Assembly: GCA_011526085.1 (NCBI GenBank)
Contig: WYBC01000014.1
Coordinates: 1-64,000 of the forward strand
Direction of reading: 5' to 3'
DNA length: 64,000 bases
Origin: Lysobacter sp.
GTDB taxonomy: Bacteria > Pseudomonadota > Gammaproteobacteria > Xanthomonadales > Xanthomonadaceae
A program made the position numbers and the translations under genes. The notes under the pieces were generated by a model. The model was not told the DNA's origin. It worked only from the letters and a program-made list of their open reading frames with translations, and did no database searches. Positions 55,248 through 63,505 of this stretch are shown piece after piece. The first letter of the stretch is position 1. Each line of letters opens with the position of its first letter.

Positions 55248-56558
55248 ATGACGCATCCGCAGGTCAATGCAGGCAACGCCGCCGATGACGGCGATGCCTA
55301 CGACGCACCGCTGGGTTACGACCACGGCGATGACCAGGGCGACGACGCGTTCGACGAAGCCGAAGCGTACGACGAGGCCGACGCCGGCTACGAAAGCGAC
55401 GGCTACGACGACGAAGGCGATGCCTACGACGAAGCGCTCGGCGACGAATTCGACGGCGATGCGGACGAAGCGGTCAATGCTCTGGACGATGATGGTCTGG
55501 ACGACGATGCGATGGATCGCTACGCGGGCGATGCCTACGAGGACGCCGCGCTCGACGAGGCCGGCGCGGGTCTGCCTGCGCCGGCGCAGGCCAACGCGGC
55601 CTGGTCGGCGTTCGAGGCCGAACTCGCCGATTCCCTGGATGTCGACGGCACCGACGAGTTCCTCGGCAGCGTGCTCGGCGGCTTCTCGCGGGTGGCCGGC
55701 AGTCTCGCGCGCAACCTCGGGCCCGCCGCGGGCATGGCTTCGCGGCTCGGCGCGCATGCGCGCACTGCGGGCCGCTATGCCGGCCATGCCAGCCGTCTGG
55801 CCAGCGCCGGTTCGCTGCTGGCGCAGCGCCTGGGGCATCCCGGCATCGCCCAGCATCTGCAGCGCTTCGGCCAGATCTCGCGCGGCGCAGGTCGCGTCGC
55901 GGGCGGCTTCGGCGGCGCGCTCGGCAGCACCGCCGGCGTTCCGGGCCATCTGCGCAACGCGTCCCGGCTCGCCGGTCGCGCGGCCGCGCACCAGAATCCG
56001 CTGTCCGAACTGCTGGCGCAGATCGGGCAGCTCAGCGCCGGCGGCGCCGACGATTTCGAGGCCTTCGATGCGATGGCCGACCTCTACGAAGACGGCGTCG
56101 ACGCCGCGCTGCCAGCCGCGGTCGGCCTCGCCGCGCGCCTGGCCGCGCGCGCGCTCGGCCCCCAGAACCTCGCGCGGCTGTCGCCGAACGCGCGTCGCGG
56201 CTTCGTGCGCGCGATCGGCGCGGCCGCACGGCACCTGATCCAGGGCGCAGGCCCGGGCGGCGTGCGCGCGCTGCCGCGGATCGCGGCCTCCAGCGCGCAG
56301 GCCGCGCGCAGGCAGCGCACGCCGCCGCAGCGCATCCCCAACCAGGTGGGCCGTACCGCGACCCGCGCCGCGCGCAGCGTCGCGCGCCGGCCGCGCGCGG
56401 TCGGCCAGTTGTCGCGCCCGATGTCGCCGTCGACCGCGCCGCCGCCCGGCGCCGCGCGTCCCACCGGCGTCGGCCGCGGCGTGCCTTCCGTCACCCGCGG
56501 CTCGGCACGCCGCTACGTGCTCCACGGACCTGTCGAACTGACGATCCGGCCGCTCTAG
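55248..56558 (+). CDS. Unknown protein with acidic N-terminal and arginine-rich C-terminal half (cluster gene 1)
   Basis: A 436-residue protein I do not recognise. Residues 10-110 are mostly Asp, Glu, Tyr, Gly and Ala (AYDEADAGYESDGYDDEGDAYDE) and strongly negative; 120-320 are Gly/Ala/Leu/Arg with amphipathic character, including DGTDEFLGSVLGGFSRVAGS and GADDFEAFDAMADLYEDG; 320-436 are Arg/Pro-rich and positive (TRAARSVARRPRAVGQLSR). No signal peptide or membrane helix is evident. AAGGGAG precedes the ATG. It is the first gene of the collinear cluster and a distant paralog of the next gene, sharing TDEFL, GADxFEAxD and the charge layout. The opposite charges in one chain suggest self-association or condensate-like assembly; that is inference. 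Confidence 0.8.
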   Translation: MTHPQVNAGNAADDGDAYDAPLGYDHGDDQGDDAFDEAEAYDEADAGYESDGYDDEGDAYDEALGDEFDGDADEAVNALDDDGLDDDAMDRYAGDAYEDAALDEAGAGLPAPAQANAAWSAFEAELADSLDVDGTDEFLGSVLGGFSRVAGSLARNLGPAAGMASRLGAHARTAGRYAGHASRLASAGSLLAQRLGHPGIAQHLQRFGQISRGAGRVAGGFGGALGSTAGVPGHLRNASRLAGRAAAHQNPLSELLAQIGQLSAGGADDFEAFDAMADLYEDGVDAALPAAVGLAARLAARALGPQNLARLSPNARRGFVRAIGAAARHLIQGAGPGGVRALPRIAASSAQAARRQRTPPQRIPNQVGRTATRAARSVARRPRAVGQLSRPMSPSTAPPPGAARPTGVGRGVPSVTRGSARRYVLHGPVELTIRPL

Positions 56559-56599
56559 CAGGTGGTTGGAAAACGCGCATCCCGAATGTTTCTCAAGTC

Positions 56600-56624
56600 G
56601 CGAGTCGGACGAAGCCCGACTCGC
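56600..56624. other. Hairpin between cluster genes 1 and 2
   Basis: GCGAGTCGG, loop ACGAAGC, CCGACTCGC: an exact nine-base stem in the 208-base gap, followed at about 56662 by a second palindrome (GCAGCCAT-CC-ATGGCTGC). No T tract follows either, so these are more likely transcript-processing or attenuation structures than terminators. Confidence 0.55.
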
Positions 56625-56766
56625 TCCCGACGAATCGATCGCTTCCGCGCTTGCTTCGTCATCGCAGCCATCCATGGCTGCACCAGCGGGCCGTTCTTCA
56701 ACAGCCGGCTGGGGGGCAGCTCCCGCACCCCTGCTCCCACCCACTCCGCAGCAAGAGGAAACCGTC

Positions 56767-58002
56767 ATGGAAAGTTATGAAAACGACGCGTTGGACGACC
56801 TGATGTACGACGGCGCCGAGGGTCCCGCCGGCAGCGCGACCGCGTTCGACGACGAGTTCGACGCCTACGACGAGTTCGACGAAGGCGACGATGAGTTCTT
56901 CGGCACCATCGCCCGCGGCATCGGCGGTCTGCTCGGCGGCGGTGGCCGCCGGCGCGGCGGCCGGCCCGGGGGAGCCGCACCGGGTGGCGGCGGAGGTGGC
57001 CCCCTGGGCGGCCTCGGCAACATCCTCGGCGGTCTGCTCGGCGCCGACGAATACGATGAGTTCGACGAAGGCGACGAGTTCGACGAGGGCGATGAATTCG
57101 ACGAAGGCGACGAGTTCGACGAGGGCGACGAATTCGAGGAAGTCGACGAGTACGACGAATTCGACGAGGGCGACGAACTCGACGCCGCCGACGAGATGAT
57201 CGCCGACGCGCTGGATTCCGGCGACACCGACGAATTCCTCAGCCGCCTGCGCAATATCGCCGGTCGCGTCGCCCGCGGCGTCGGCAGCGTGGCGCGCACG
57301 GTCGCGCCGATCGCGAGCATGATCCCGCTGCCGCAGGCGCAGCTCATCGGCCGCCTGGCCGGTGCGGCCGGCCGGCTGCTGGCCGATGGCGCCGACGAAT
57401 TCGAGGCCTACGACGAAATGATCGACAGCCTCGACGAAGACGAGATCGATGCCGCCGCGCCGCTGATCGCGGGCCTCGCGCTGCGTCGCGCGCTGCCGGC
57501 GGTGGCGCGGATGGCCGCGCCGGCGCGCCGCCAGGTGGTGCGCGCGGCGGCCCAGGCGGTCCGCGGTGCGGTGCGCGCGCAGGGCCGTCCGGCCGCACGC
57601 GTGGTGCCGCGCGCGATCGCGGTCGCCCGTCGCGTCGCCCGTCAGCGTCGCGTGCCGGTGGGCCGGGTCGTGCCGCAGGTGGTGCGTCGCGTGACCGCGC
57701 GCGCGGTGCGTCGTCCCGCCGCCGCACGCGCCCTCGCCCGCCCGCTGGTGCCGCGCGCGCGCCGCGTGGTGCCGCAGCGCCGCGCCGTGGCCACGGTCCG
57801 TCGCGCCGCCGCGCCGGTGCGTCGTCGGGTGGTGCCGGTGGTGCGCGCGGTGCGTCGCCGCACCGGTCCGCCGGTCATCGCCCGTCCGGTCGTCGGCGGC
57901 GCCATCGGCGGTGCCGTCGCCGGTCGCTGCAACTGCCCGCGTCACGGCCGCCGCGTCGTGAACGTGGCCGGCCCGACCACGATCCGGGTGCGTTGCCGCT
58001 GA
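56767..58002 (+). CDS. Unknown protein with acidic repeats and histone-like basic tail (cluster gene 2)
   Basis: A 411-residue protein. It has an acidic start (1-45), a Gly/Arg island (about 55-88, GGGGRRRGGRPGG), a tandem acidic repeat DEFDEG (about 97-126 with flanks to 140), a middle part with DTDEFLSRLRNIAGRVARG and GADEFEAYDEMIDSLDEDE, and from about residue 240 an Ala/Arg/Val/Pro tail (RRVARQRRVPVGRVVPQVV) like a bacterial histone H1 or protamine. It ends with a Cys/His group in GRCNCPRHGRRV. No signal or membrane segment is evident. AGAGGAA precedes ATG 56767. Shared motifs show it is a paralog of gene 1. The tail could bind nucleic acid or the acidic parts of its neighbours; function unknown. 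Confidence 0.8.
   Translation: MESYENDALDDLMYDGAEGPAGSATAFDDEFDAYDEFDEGDDEFFGTIARGIGGLLGGGGRRRGGRPGGAAPGGGGGGPLGGLGNILGGLLGADEYDEFDEGDEFDEGDEFDEGDEFDEGDEFEEVDEYDEFDEGDELDAADEMIADALDSGDTDEFLSRLRNIAGRVARGVGSVARTVAPIASMIPLPQAQLIGRLAGAAGRLLADGADEFEAYDEMIDSLDEDEIDAAAPLIAGLALRRALPAVARMAAPARRQVVRAAAQAVRGAVRAQGRPAARVVPRAIAVARRVARQRRVPVGRVVPQVVRRVTARAVRRPAAARALARPLVPRARRVVPQRRAVATVRRAAAPVRRRVVPVVRAVRRRTGPPVIARPVVGGAIGGAVAGRCNCPRHGRRVVNVAGPTTIRVRCR
57055..57144 (+). repeat. 18-bp coding tandem repeat (DEFDEG) in cluster gene 2
   Basis: Five consecutive 18-base units, GAYGARTTCGACGARGGC with synonymous third-position changes, encode four exact DEFDEG repeats and a fifth DEFEEV. Degenerate continuation (DEYDEF, DEGDEL) follows. 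Synonymous drift means the repeat is not brand-new and the amino-acid pattern has been kept. Confidence 0.9.
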
Positions 58003-58079
58003 CACGATGAAGATGCGCGTCCCGGCGCAGGCCGGGACGCGGCCCGCGGTGCCATCGAGGACGAAACGGAGTCCATCCC

Positions 58080-59396
58080 ATGCCTGCACGCAACGCCCGA
58101 GAATTCCTGCGCGTGAAGGTCCGCGGCCTGGCGGCGCGTCTGCACCGCCTCGGCCGGATCGACAACGCTTTCGTCGGTCTGCGTCCGCAGGACATGACCC
58201 ATGCGCCCTCGCGCGCGCATTTCGATGCCGCCAACCAGCGTCTGGCGAAGGTCGAAGCGCAGATCCACAGCCGTTTCGACCACGTGCGCGCATCGGTGGA
58301 AGACGCGCCGATCCAGCGCGTGCTGGTCGACATCGCCCTGGTCGAGCGCGAGCTCGACCGCGCGCGGCGCCTGTTCGGCATGTTCTTCGAAGTGTTCGCG
58401 CAGCGCGGCACCAGTTTCGCCGCGGCGCTCGCCGCGCACGATGCGATCGCGCAGGACTGCTACCAGGCGGTCCGCGGCGCGGCGCCGCGGGTGTTCCGCG
58501 GCGCGCTGCTCAAGCCGGTGTGCTACATGGAACACGGCTATTCGCCGGCGACCATGCGCCGCGGCGTATCGCTGGGGCGCCTGCTGGGCGAACCCAATCC
58601 CTTCCCGCTGATCCGCATCCCGTGGGATCGCGATCATCCCTGGCAAGCGGTGTTCCTGCACGAAGTCGCGCACAACCTGCAGGCCGACCTCGGCATCTGG
58701 CAGGAGAACCGGCAGGCGGTGGTGCGCAGGATCATCGGCCAGCTGCGCCAGCCGTTCCTGGCCAGCACCTACGGCCGCTGGCACAAGGAAATCTGGGCCG
58801 ATCTCGCCGCGCTGTGCCTGGGCGGCCCCGCGGCCGCCTGGGGCATGGCCGAATTCCTCGCGCATCCGGCGCCGCGCACGATGACCTTCCGCCCCGGCGG
58901 CGCGCATCCGACCGCGTTCCTGCGCGTGCAGATCCTCGCCGAAATGCTGCGTCGCCAGGGCTTCGGCGACGATGCCGCGCGGCTGGAGCGGGTCTGGGGA
59001 ACGATGTACCGGCCGGAGCGCGGGCACCGCATGCCCGGCAATCTGTTGAGCAGCGCGCGCCACGTCATTCCGCACGTCGTCGACGAAACCATGTTCCAGA
59101 CCCGCCGCAATCTCGCGCAGCGCGCGGTCGCCGACATCATTCCCTTCGATCGCAGTCACCAGGCCGCGATCCTGCGCGGCGCGCGACTGCTGGAACAGCG
59201 CCGCACGGACCGGATCGACATTCCGCCGCGCCATCTGCTCAGCGCCGCGAGCTACGCGCTCGCCGGCGGGCGCGTGAATCCCCGGCAGCTTGCCGACGAT
59301 GTCACCGGACGTCTCAACGAAGAGAACCGCGCCGCCCGGATCGCATCGAGACGGGCCGCCGCGGGACAGCCGGCACGCGAAACCGTCGCCGCATAG
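58080..59396 (+). CDS. Putative HExxH metallopeptidase of the unknown cluster (cluster gene 3)
   Basis: A 438-residue soluble protein. VFLHEVAHNLQADLG (H194, E195, H198) is a zinc-peptidase motif, and E237 in WHKEIWADLAALCLGGP lies 38 residues later as a likely third ligand with the ExxxD form of gluzincins. The N-terminal 110 residues are helical (RLAKVEAQIHSRFDHVRASVE). WGMAEFLAHPAPRTMTF and a GGAHPTAFLRVQILAEML stretch follow the active site. No signal peptide, so it acts in the cytosol or is exported by a special route. I do not recognise the family beyond the motif. GGAG precedes ATG 58080, 77 bases after gene 2. Confidence 0.8.
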   Translation: MPARNAREFLRVKVRGLAARLHRLGRIDNAFVGLRPQDMTHAPSRAHFDAANQRLAKVEAQIHSRFDHVRASVEDAPIQRVLVDIALVERELDRARRLFGMFFEVFAQRGTSFAAALAAHDAIAQDCYQAVRGAAPRVFRGALLKPVCYMEHGYSPATMRRGVSLGRLLGEPNPFPLIRIPWDRDHPWQAVFLHEVAHNLQADLGIWQENRQAVVRRIIGQLRQPFLASTYGRWHKEIWADLAALCLGGPAAAWGMAEFLAHPAPRTMTFRPGGAHPTAFLRVQILAEMLRRQGFGDDAARLERVWGTMYRPERGHRMPGNLLSSARHVIPHVVDETMFQTRRNLAQRAVADIIPFDRSHQAAILRGARLLEQRRTDRIDIPPRHLLSAASYALAGGRVNPRQLADDVTGRLNEENRAARIASRRAAAGQPARETVAA

Positions 59397-59464
59397 GTGG
59401 CCGCACAGATCGCATTCGAACCAGTGTCCTGCGTCAGCGTTTCGAGTCCACCAGGAGATAGAAC

Positions 59465-61309
59465 ATGTTCAACACCAAACCAGATTCGCAATACGATCCC
59501 GCCGGCGGCGACCGCACGGGCCCGCCCTCGAAGGCGAAGCTCGCGCTGGACAATCTGCTGCGACGCGAACTGCGGGTCGGCGATCCGCGCAATCCGCAGC
59601 AGATCGCCAAGGCGCTGCTCGACCGCTATCAGTCCGAGCCGCGCGCGCGCGGCATCCAGAGCGAAGCCGAAGGCATGCCGTTCCAGCGCAGCGCGCCGCG
59701 CTTCGTCGCGGCCGCCGCGCCGGACACCGCCACCAGCGTGGATCTGAAGCAGGCGATGAGCGACGTCGAGAAAGACCTGGAGAATCTCGCGCGCAACAAT
59801 CTCCTCAAGGACATCGACGCCGAACTCGGCGGCTGGTCCGATGGCATCCGCAACGCCAGCCAGGAAGCCGTCAACGCCGCGCGCTTCGGTCTGGATCCGC
59901 GCAACCGCGACCGTGCGATCGGCATGCGCCGCACCCTCGGCGATTACGCGCGGCTGGCGCGACTGGTCGGTTCGCTGAATCCCTCGGCCACCTACGAGTT
60001 CCGCAGCCTCGCGCAGAGCATCGACGAGGTCTGCGCGGTGATCCTGGTGATGCTGGGCGAAAGTTTGGCCAACAACGGCTTCGCGGGCGGACGCTTCCTG
60101 CTGCAGGCGCCGTTCACCGAAATGCAGACGCGCCGCGACGCCTGCATCCACTCGCTGCAGAACCTGCTCGGCAGCCTGTCGTACCAGAACGCGCCGAACG
60201 AATGGCCGCGCGGCATCGACGCCTATCGCCGCCTGTTCGACGCGCTGGAAGCGCAGGGCCAGGGCGACCTGCGCGCGCTGATGACCGAAACCGAACTCAT
60301 GCGCGTGCTCGACGACCTCGTGCGCCGCGCCGCCCACGGCAGCGCCGAAGGCCTGCGCGCGCTGGGCTCGACCGCGCAGATCGAACTCAACCGCGTGTAC
60401 CGGCTGATCAATTTCGGGTATCGCCTGGTCGACCCCGAATCGCCGCCGCTGACCTCGTTCCTGGAATCGCTGCGGCTGTTCGCCGATGGCTTCGGCCAGG
60501 CCGGCGGTTCGCGCCTGCTGCGCGTCGCGCGCCCGCCGATCGTGTTCTATGGCCTGTACGGGATCGAAGAGGAAGCCGCGGCCGACCGGCGCATCGTCAA
60601 TCTGACGGTGTCGCGCGGACGGCTGGCCAGCCAGATCGATTGCCTGGCGCGCTGCGCCTGCGACGACATCGGCTGCCAGGTGATGCTGGACAAGATCCTC
60701 TACGACGTCGACCGCGCGATCGACCTGTACGCGGTGGGCAATACCGATCTCGGCTTGCCCGAAATCCGCGCCGCGTCCTACAGCTACCTGATCGAAGCCT
60801 TCCTCGATCTGCGCGAGGACCAGCCCAGCGGCCACGATCTCCAGGGAAATCCGATCTATCCGCCGCTGTGCCCGGAGCTGCCGCAGGCGCTGCGCACGAC
60901 GCTGGGCCAGATCATGGGCCATCTGCGTCCGCTGCAGAACGGCCAGGCCGACTGGGAGACCTCGCGGGTGCGCTTCGAAGAGATGCGGACCGCCAACGAG
61001 GCCGTCGCCGGCAGCACCTTCGCGTTCACCGAGATCCTCCACCAGGAACTGTGCCTGCAACTGCAGTCGGAACGTCGCTGGGAGGCGCTGGCCGACCAGA
61101 TGAGCGCGAACTGCGTGCCGATGTCGTCGCTGTTCGGCGAACAGGGCGCGCTGGTGGTGATGCTCGAGAACGCGATGGCGATGGCGATAGACGGTACGGT
61201 CGAAGGCACGGTCGACACCGACTGCGGTCTCGACGGCCCCGACATCCCGGCGCATTTTGAAACCTCCCTCAACGCGATGGCGTTCGACCGGCTCAGCAAC
61301 GGCGGCTGA
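59465..61309 (+). CDS. Unknown 614-residue protein (cluster gene 4)
   Basis: A soluble, mostly helical-looking protein with a polar N-terminal tail (FNTKPDSQYDPAGGDRTGPP), a helical part with VDLKQAMSDVEKDLENLARN near 95-115, a central block around YGLYGIEEEAAADRRIVNLTVSRG near 355-380, then CLARCACDDIGCQVMLDKILYDVDRAIDLYAVGNT near 395-430 with four cysteines in 11 residues, which could bind a metal. DNxL-type and phage-protein signatures were looked for and not seen. AGGAG precedes ATG 59465. It sits 68 bases after the metallopeptidase-like gene. Function unknown; size suggests a structural or adaptor role, which is inference. Confidence 0.8.
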   Translation: MFNTKPDSQYDPAGGDRTGPPSKAKLALDNLLRRELRVGDPRNPQQIAKALLDRYQSEPRARGIQSEAEGMPFQRSAPRFVAAAAPDTATSVDLKQAMSDVEKDLENLARNNLLKDIDAELGGWSDGIRNASQEAVNAARFGLDPRNRDRAIGMRRTLGDYARLARLVGSLNPSATYEFRSLAQSIDEVCAVILVMLGESLANNGFAGGRFLLQAPFTEMQTRRDACIHSLQNLLGSLSYQNAPNEWPRGIDAYRRLFDALEAQGQGDLRALMTETELMRVLDDLVRRAAHGSAEGLRALGSTAQIELNRVYRLINFGYRLVDPESPPLTSFLESLRLFADGFGQAGGSRLLRVARPPIVFYGLYGIEEEAAADRRIVNLTVSRGRLASQIDCLARCACDDIGCQVMLDKILYDVDRAIDLYAVGNTDLGLPEIRAASYSYLIEAFLDLREDQPSGHDLQGNPIYPPLCPELPQALRTTLGQIMGHLRPLQNGQADWETSRVRFEEMRTANEAVAGSTFAFTEILHQELCLQLQSERRWEALADQMSANCVPMSSLFGEQGALVVMLENAMAMAIDGTVEGTVDTDCGLDGPDIPAHFETSLNAMAFDRLSNGG

Positions 61310-61351
61310 TCGCCGCCGCGGCAACGGCAGAATTCCGCACAGGAGAACATC

Positions 61352-62266
61352 ATGGCCATCACGGTCAAATTCGTCAGGCAGCCCCTCAGGAACCGCGACC
61401 TCCCGCCGAAGAAGCGACCGCGGGTCTGCGAAATGCCGGATCCACCGGCGGGCCCGGACATCGGGCCGAGGAAACCGCTCCGTCTCGATCCCTGCCTCAA
61501 TCCGCGGCCGAAGGACGAACAGCAGGGCGATCTGCTGCTGGCCGCGCGCGTGCCCCGCCAGGGCAAATCGATGTTCCAGCAGCGCATGCACGTGAACAAC
61601 GTCGCCCGCATCGGTCAACTGATCGAACTGCAGGAACAGACGCTCGCGTTCAAGGAGCAGACGATCGCGATCGAGCAGCAGGCGGCTTCGCAGCTGCAGA
61701 TCGCCACGGCCACCGGCGCGATCGCGCAGTCGCAGAAGCCCCGCCCCGAGCCATCGGACGTCGAACTGTCGATCAACGACCTGAAGTATTCGCTGATCGC
61801 CGAGGTGTCCGCCGTCGCCGCGCATCTGCTCGACAAGCGCGCGGTCGATGCCTACACCTTCCTCCACGAAAAGTTGTGGGGCAATACGGCAGGCATGATC
61901 GAGACCACGCGGGCGCTGCTGGACAGGGACGGCCTGCAGGCCGCCGCCGACGCCTTCGCCTCGGCGGTGGACCCGCAGGCGTTCGAGGCGTTCTGCAAGA
62001 AGCAGGATTTCGCCATCGACGCGGTGTATGCCGAGATCAATCGACGCGCCGGATACCTGGTCGCCACCCAGTTCCTGATCGCCACCGCGGACATCGGCGA
62101 CGAGGATCCGGGCGACTGGCCGGATCGGCCCGATCGCGACGAGATCGCTGTCGATCCGGGCATCGCCGTCGCGGCGCCCCAGGCGCCCGCCGCCGCACAG
62201 GTCGCGCCGCCCCGGATCGCGGGCAAGCGCGCGAAGAAGATCGCCACCCCTCGCAGCAAGCGTTGA
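61352..62266 (+). CDS. Unknown protein with glutamine-rich coiled coil (cluster gene 5)
   Basis: A 304-residue protein. The first 60 residues are Pro/Arg-rich, residues about 85-122 form a probable coiled coil (IGQLIELQEQTLAFKEQTIA), a globular helical part runs from about 135 to 250 (LSINDLKYSLIAEVSAVAAH), and the end is Ala/Pro-rich with a basic terminus (KRAKKIATPRSKR). No signal or membrane segment. AGGAG lies before ATG 61352, 42 bases after gene 4. I do not recognise a family. Coiled coil plus disordered ends would suit an assembly or linker protein. Confidence 0.8.
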   Translation: MAITVKFVRQPLRNRDLPPKKRPRVCEMPDPPAGPDIGPRKPLRLDPCLNPRPKDEQQGDLLLAARVPRQGKSMFQQRMHVNNVARIGQLIELQEQTLAFKEQTIAIEQQAASQLQIATATGAIAQSQKPRPEPSDVELSINDLKYSLIAEVSAVAAHLLDKRAVDAYTFLHEKLWGNTAGMIETTRALLDRDGLQAAADAFASAVDPQAFEAFCKKQDFAIDAVYAEINRRAGYLVATQFLIATADIGDEDPGDWPDRPDRDEIAVDPGIAVAAPQAPAAAQVAPPRIAGKRAKKIATPRSKR

Positions 62267-62281
62267 TCGAGGAGAACCATC

Positions 62282-63373
62282 ATGAGTTTCCAGACACACG
62301 AAACGATCCAGCGGCTGTGGGAAACCTTCCTGCGCGAGCAGTTGGACAAGTTGCCGCAGGGCGAACGCCAGGCCTATGAGGTCGAATTCGAACAGCGCCT
62401 CGGCGATCTGCTGCGTTCGTCGACGCCGGGCGCGCGCGGCGAGCAGGGCATCCTCGATCTGGTCGGCCTGGGTACCAAGGGTCCGGTCGATTTCGCCGAC
62501 ATCAGCTATCCGTACATCGAGCCGGATTTCGACGACGCGGTCATACCCAGCCAGCTGCACGCCGCGGCCGAGCTCTACTACAGCTGGCAGCACGAGCGCA
62601 TGAAGGTGTTCGAAGTGGTCGAAGTGCTGCAGCGGCTGTTCCGCCTGGGCAAGATGCGCGTGCAGCGCGGCCCCGGCGCGCAGGGTCTCTATCGTCTCGA
62701 AAAGCTGCGCCCGCTGCGCTACACCAAGCAGGACCGCATGATCGCGTATCGCCGCGCCTTCAATTACGGCAACGCGCAGGTGCCCGCGGGCGCGGTGGTC
62801 AACCGCAACTTCCACCGCCAGCTGGTCGGCTTCATGGTCTCGATCAGCCAGTATTTCCGCGACATGCTGATCGGCGAAGTGATCCGCGGCGGACAACTGA
62901 TCGACCAGCGGCCGTTCGGCAGCATCGCCACCATCCAGCGCATCGGCCTGGACATGCGCTATGCCCTGGATCGCAGCACCTACGGCAACATCTTCTCGCT
63001 GGCGATGGAAGTCGGCCACTATCTGGTGCAGGTGCTCGAGATCCTCGACACCCCGGACATCAAGAAGGCGTTCGACGCCAACACCAAGTGGGACGTGATC
63101 GAGATCGTCTCCAACCGCCATCTTGGCGGCACCGCCGAACCTTCGCAGCGCGCGAAGATGGCGGAGAGCGGTCGCCGCATCCTGAAGTTCGCGGCCGACA
63201 ACGATTTCAAGACCGTGACCGATCCGATCCTGTTCCAGTCGACGATCCGTCCGCTCGGTTCGCACGCCGATTCCTGGGTCGCCGCCTATCGCATGAGCCC
63301 GGAAGGTCGCGGATTCCCGGGCATCACGCCGGCCCTGCGCAGCGTGCTCGGCACCGCGCAGACGGCGGCCTGA
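62282..63373 (+). CDS. Unknown 363-residue protein (cluster gene 6)
   Basis: A soluble protein starting MSFQTHETIQRLWETFLREQ. A short Arg/Gly part (RSSTPGARGEQG) is followed by FADISYPYIEPDFDDAVIPSQ and a helical part with ELYYSWQHERMKVFEVVEVL, then AIATIQRIGLDMRYALDRS-like and SLAMEVGHYLVQVLEILDTP helices. DDAVIPSQLHAAAELYY is unlike any motif I know. GAGGAG precedes ATG 62282 and only 15 bases separate it from gene 5, the tightest junction in the cluster. Function unknown. Confidence 0.8.
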   Translation: MSFQTHETIQRLWETFLREQLDKLPQGERQAYEVEFEQRLGDLLRSSTPGARGEQGILDLVGLGTKGPVDFADISYPYIEPDFDDAVIPSQLHAAAELYYSWQHERMKVFEVVEVLQRLFRLGKMRVQRGPGAQGLYRLEKLRPLRYTKQDRMIAYRRAFNYGNAQVPAGAVVNRNFHRQLVGFMVSISQYFRDMLIGEVIRGGQLIDQRPFGSIATIQRIGLDMRYALDRSTYGNIFSLAMEVGHYLVQVLEILDTPDIKKAFDANTKWDVIEIVSNRHLGGTAEPSQRAKMAESGRRILKFAADNDFKTVTDPILFQSTIRPLGSHADSWVAAYRMSPEGRGFPGITPALRSVLGTAQTAA

Positions 63374-63505
63374 CCGGCACGCCCCGGCACGGCCGGGGCG
63401 ATCCGTGCGGCACAGGAGTCCGGTCATGGGCATCGCGGCCGGACGGCAGGCGGTGCGGCGCGCGCGCCGCCCGCGCACACGACCTTCAGCGGACAGGCAC
63501 GCGCC

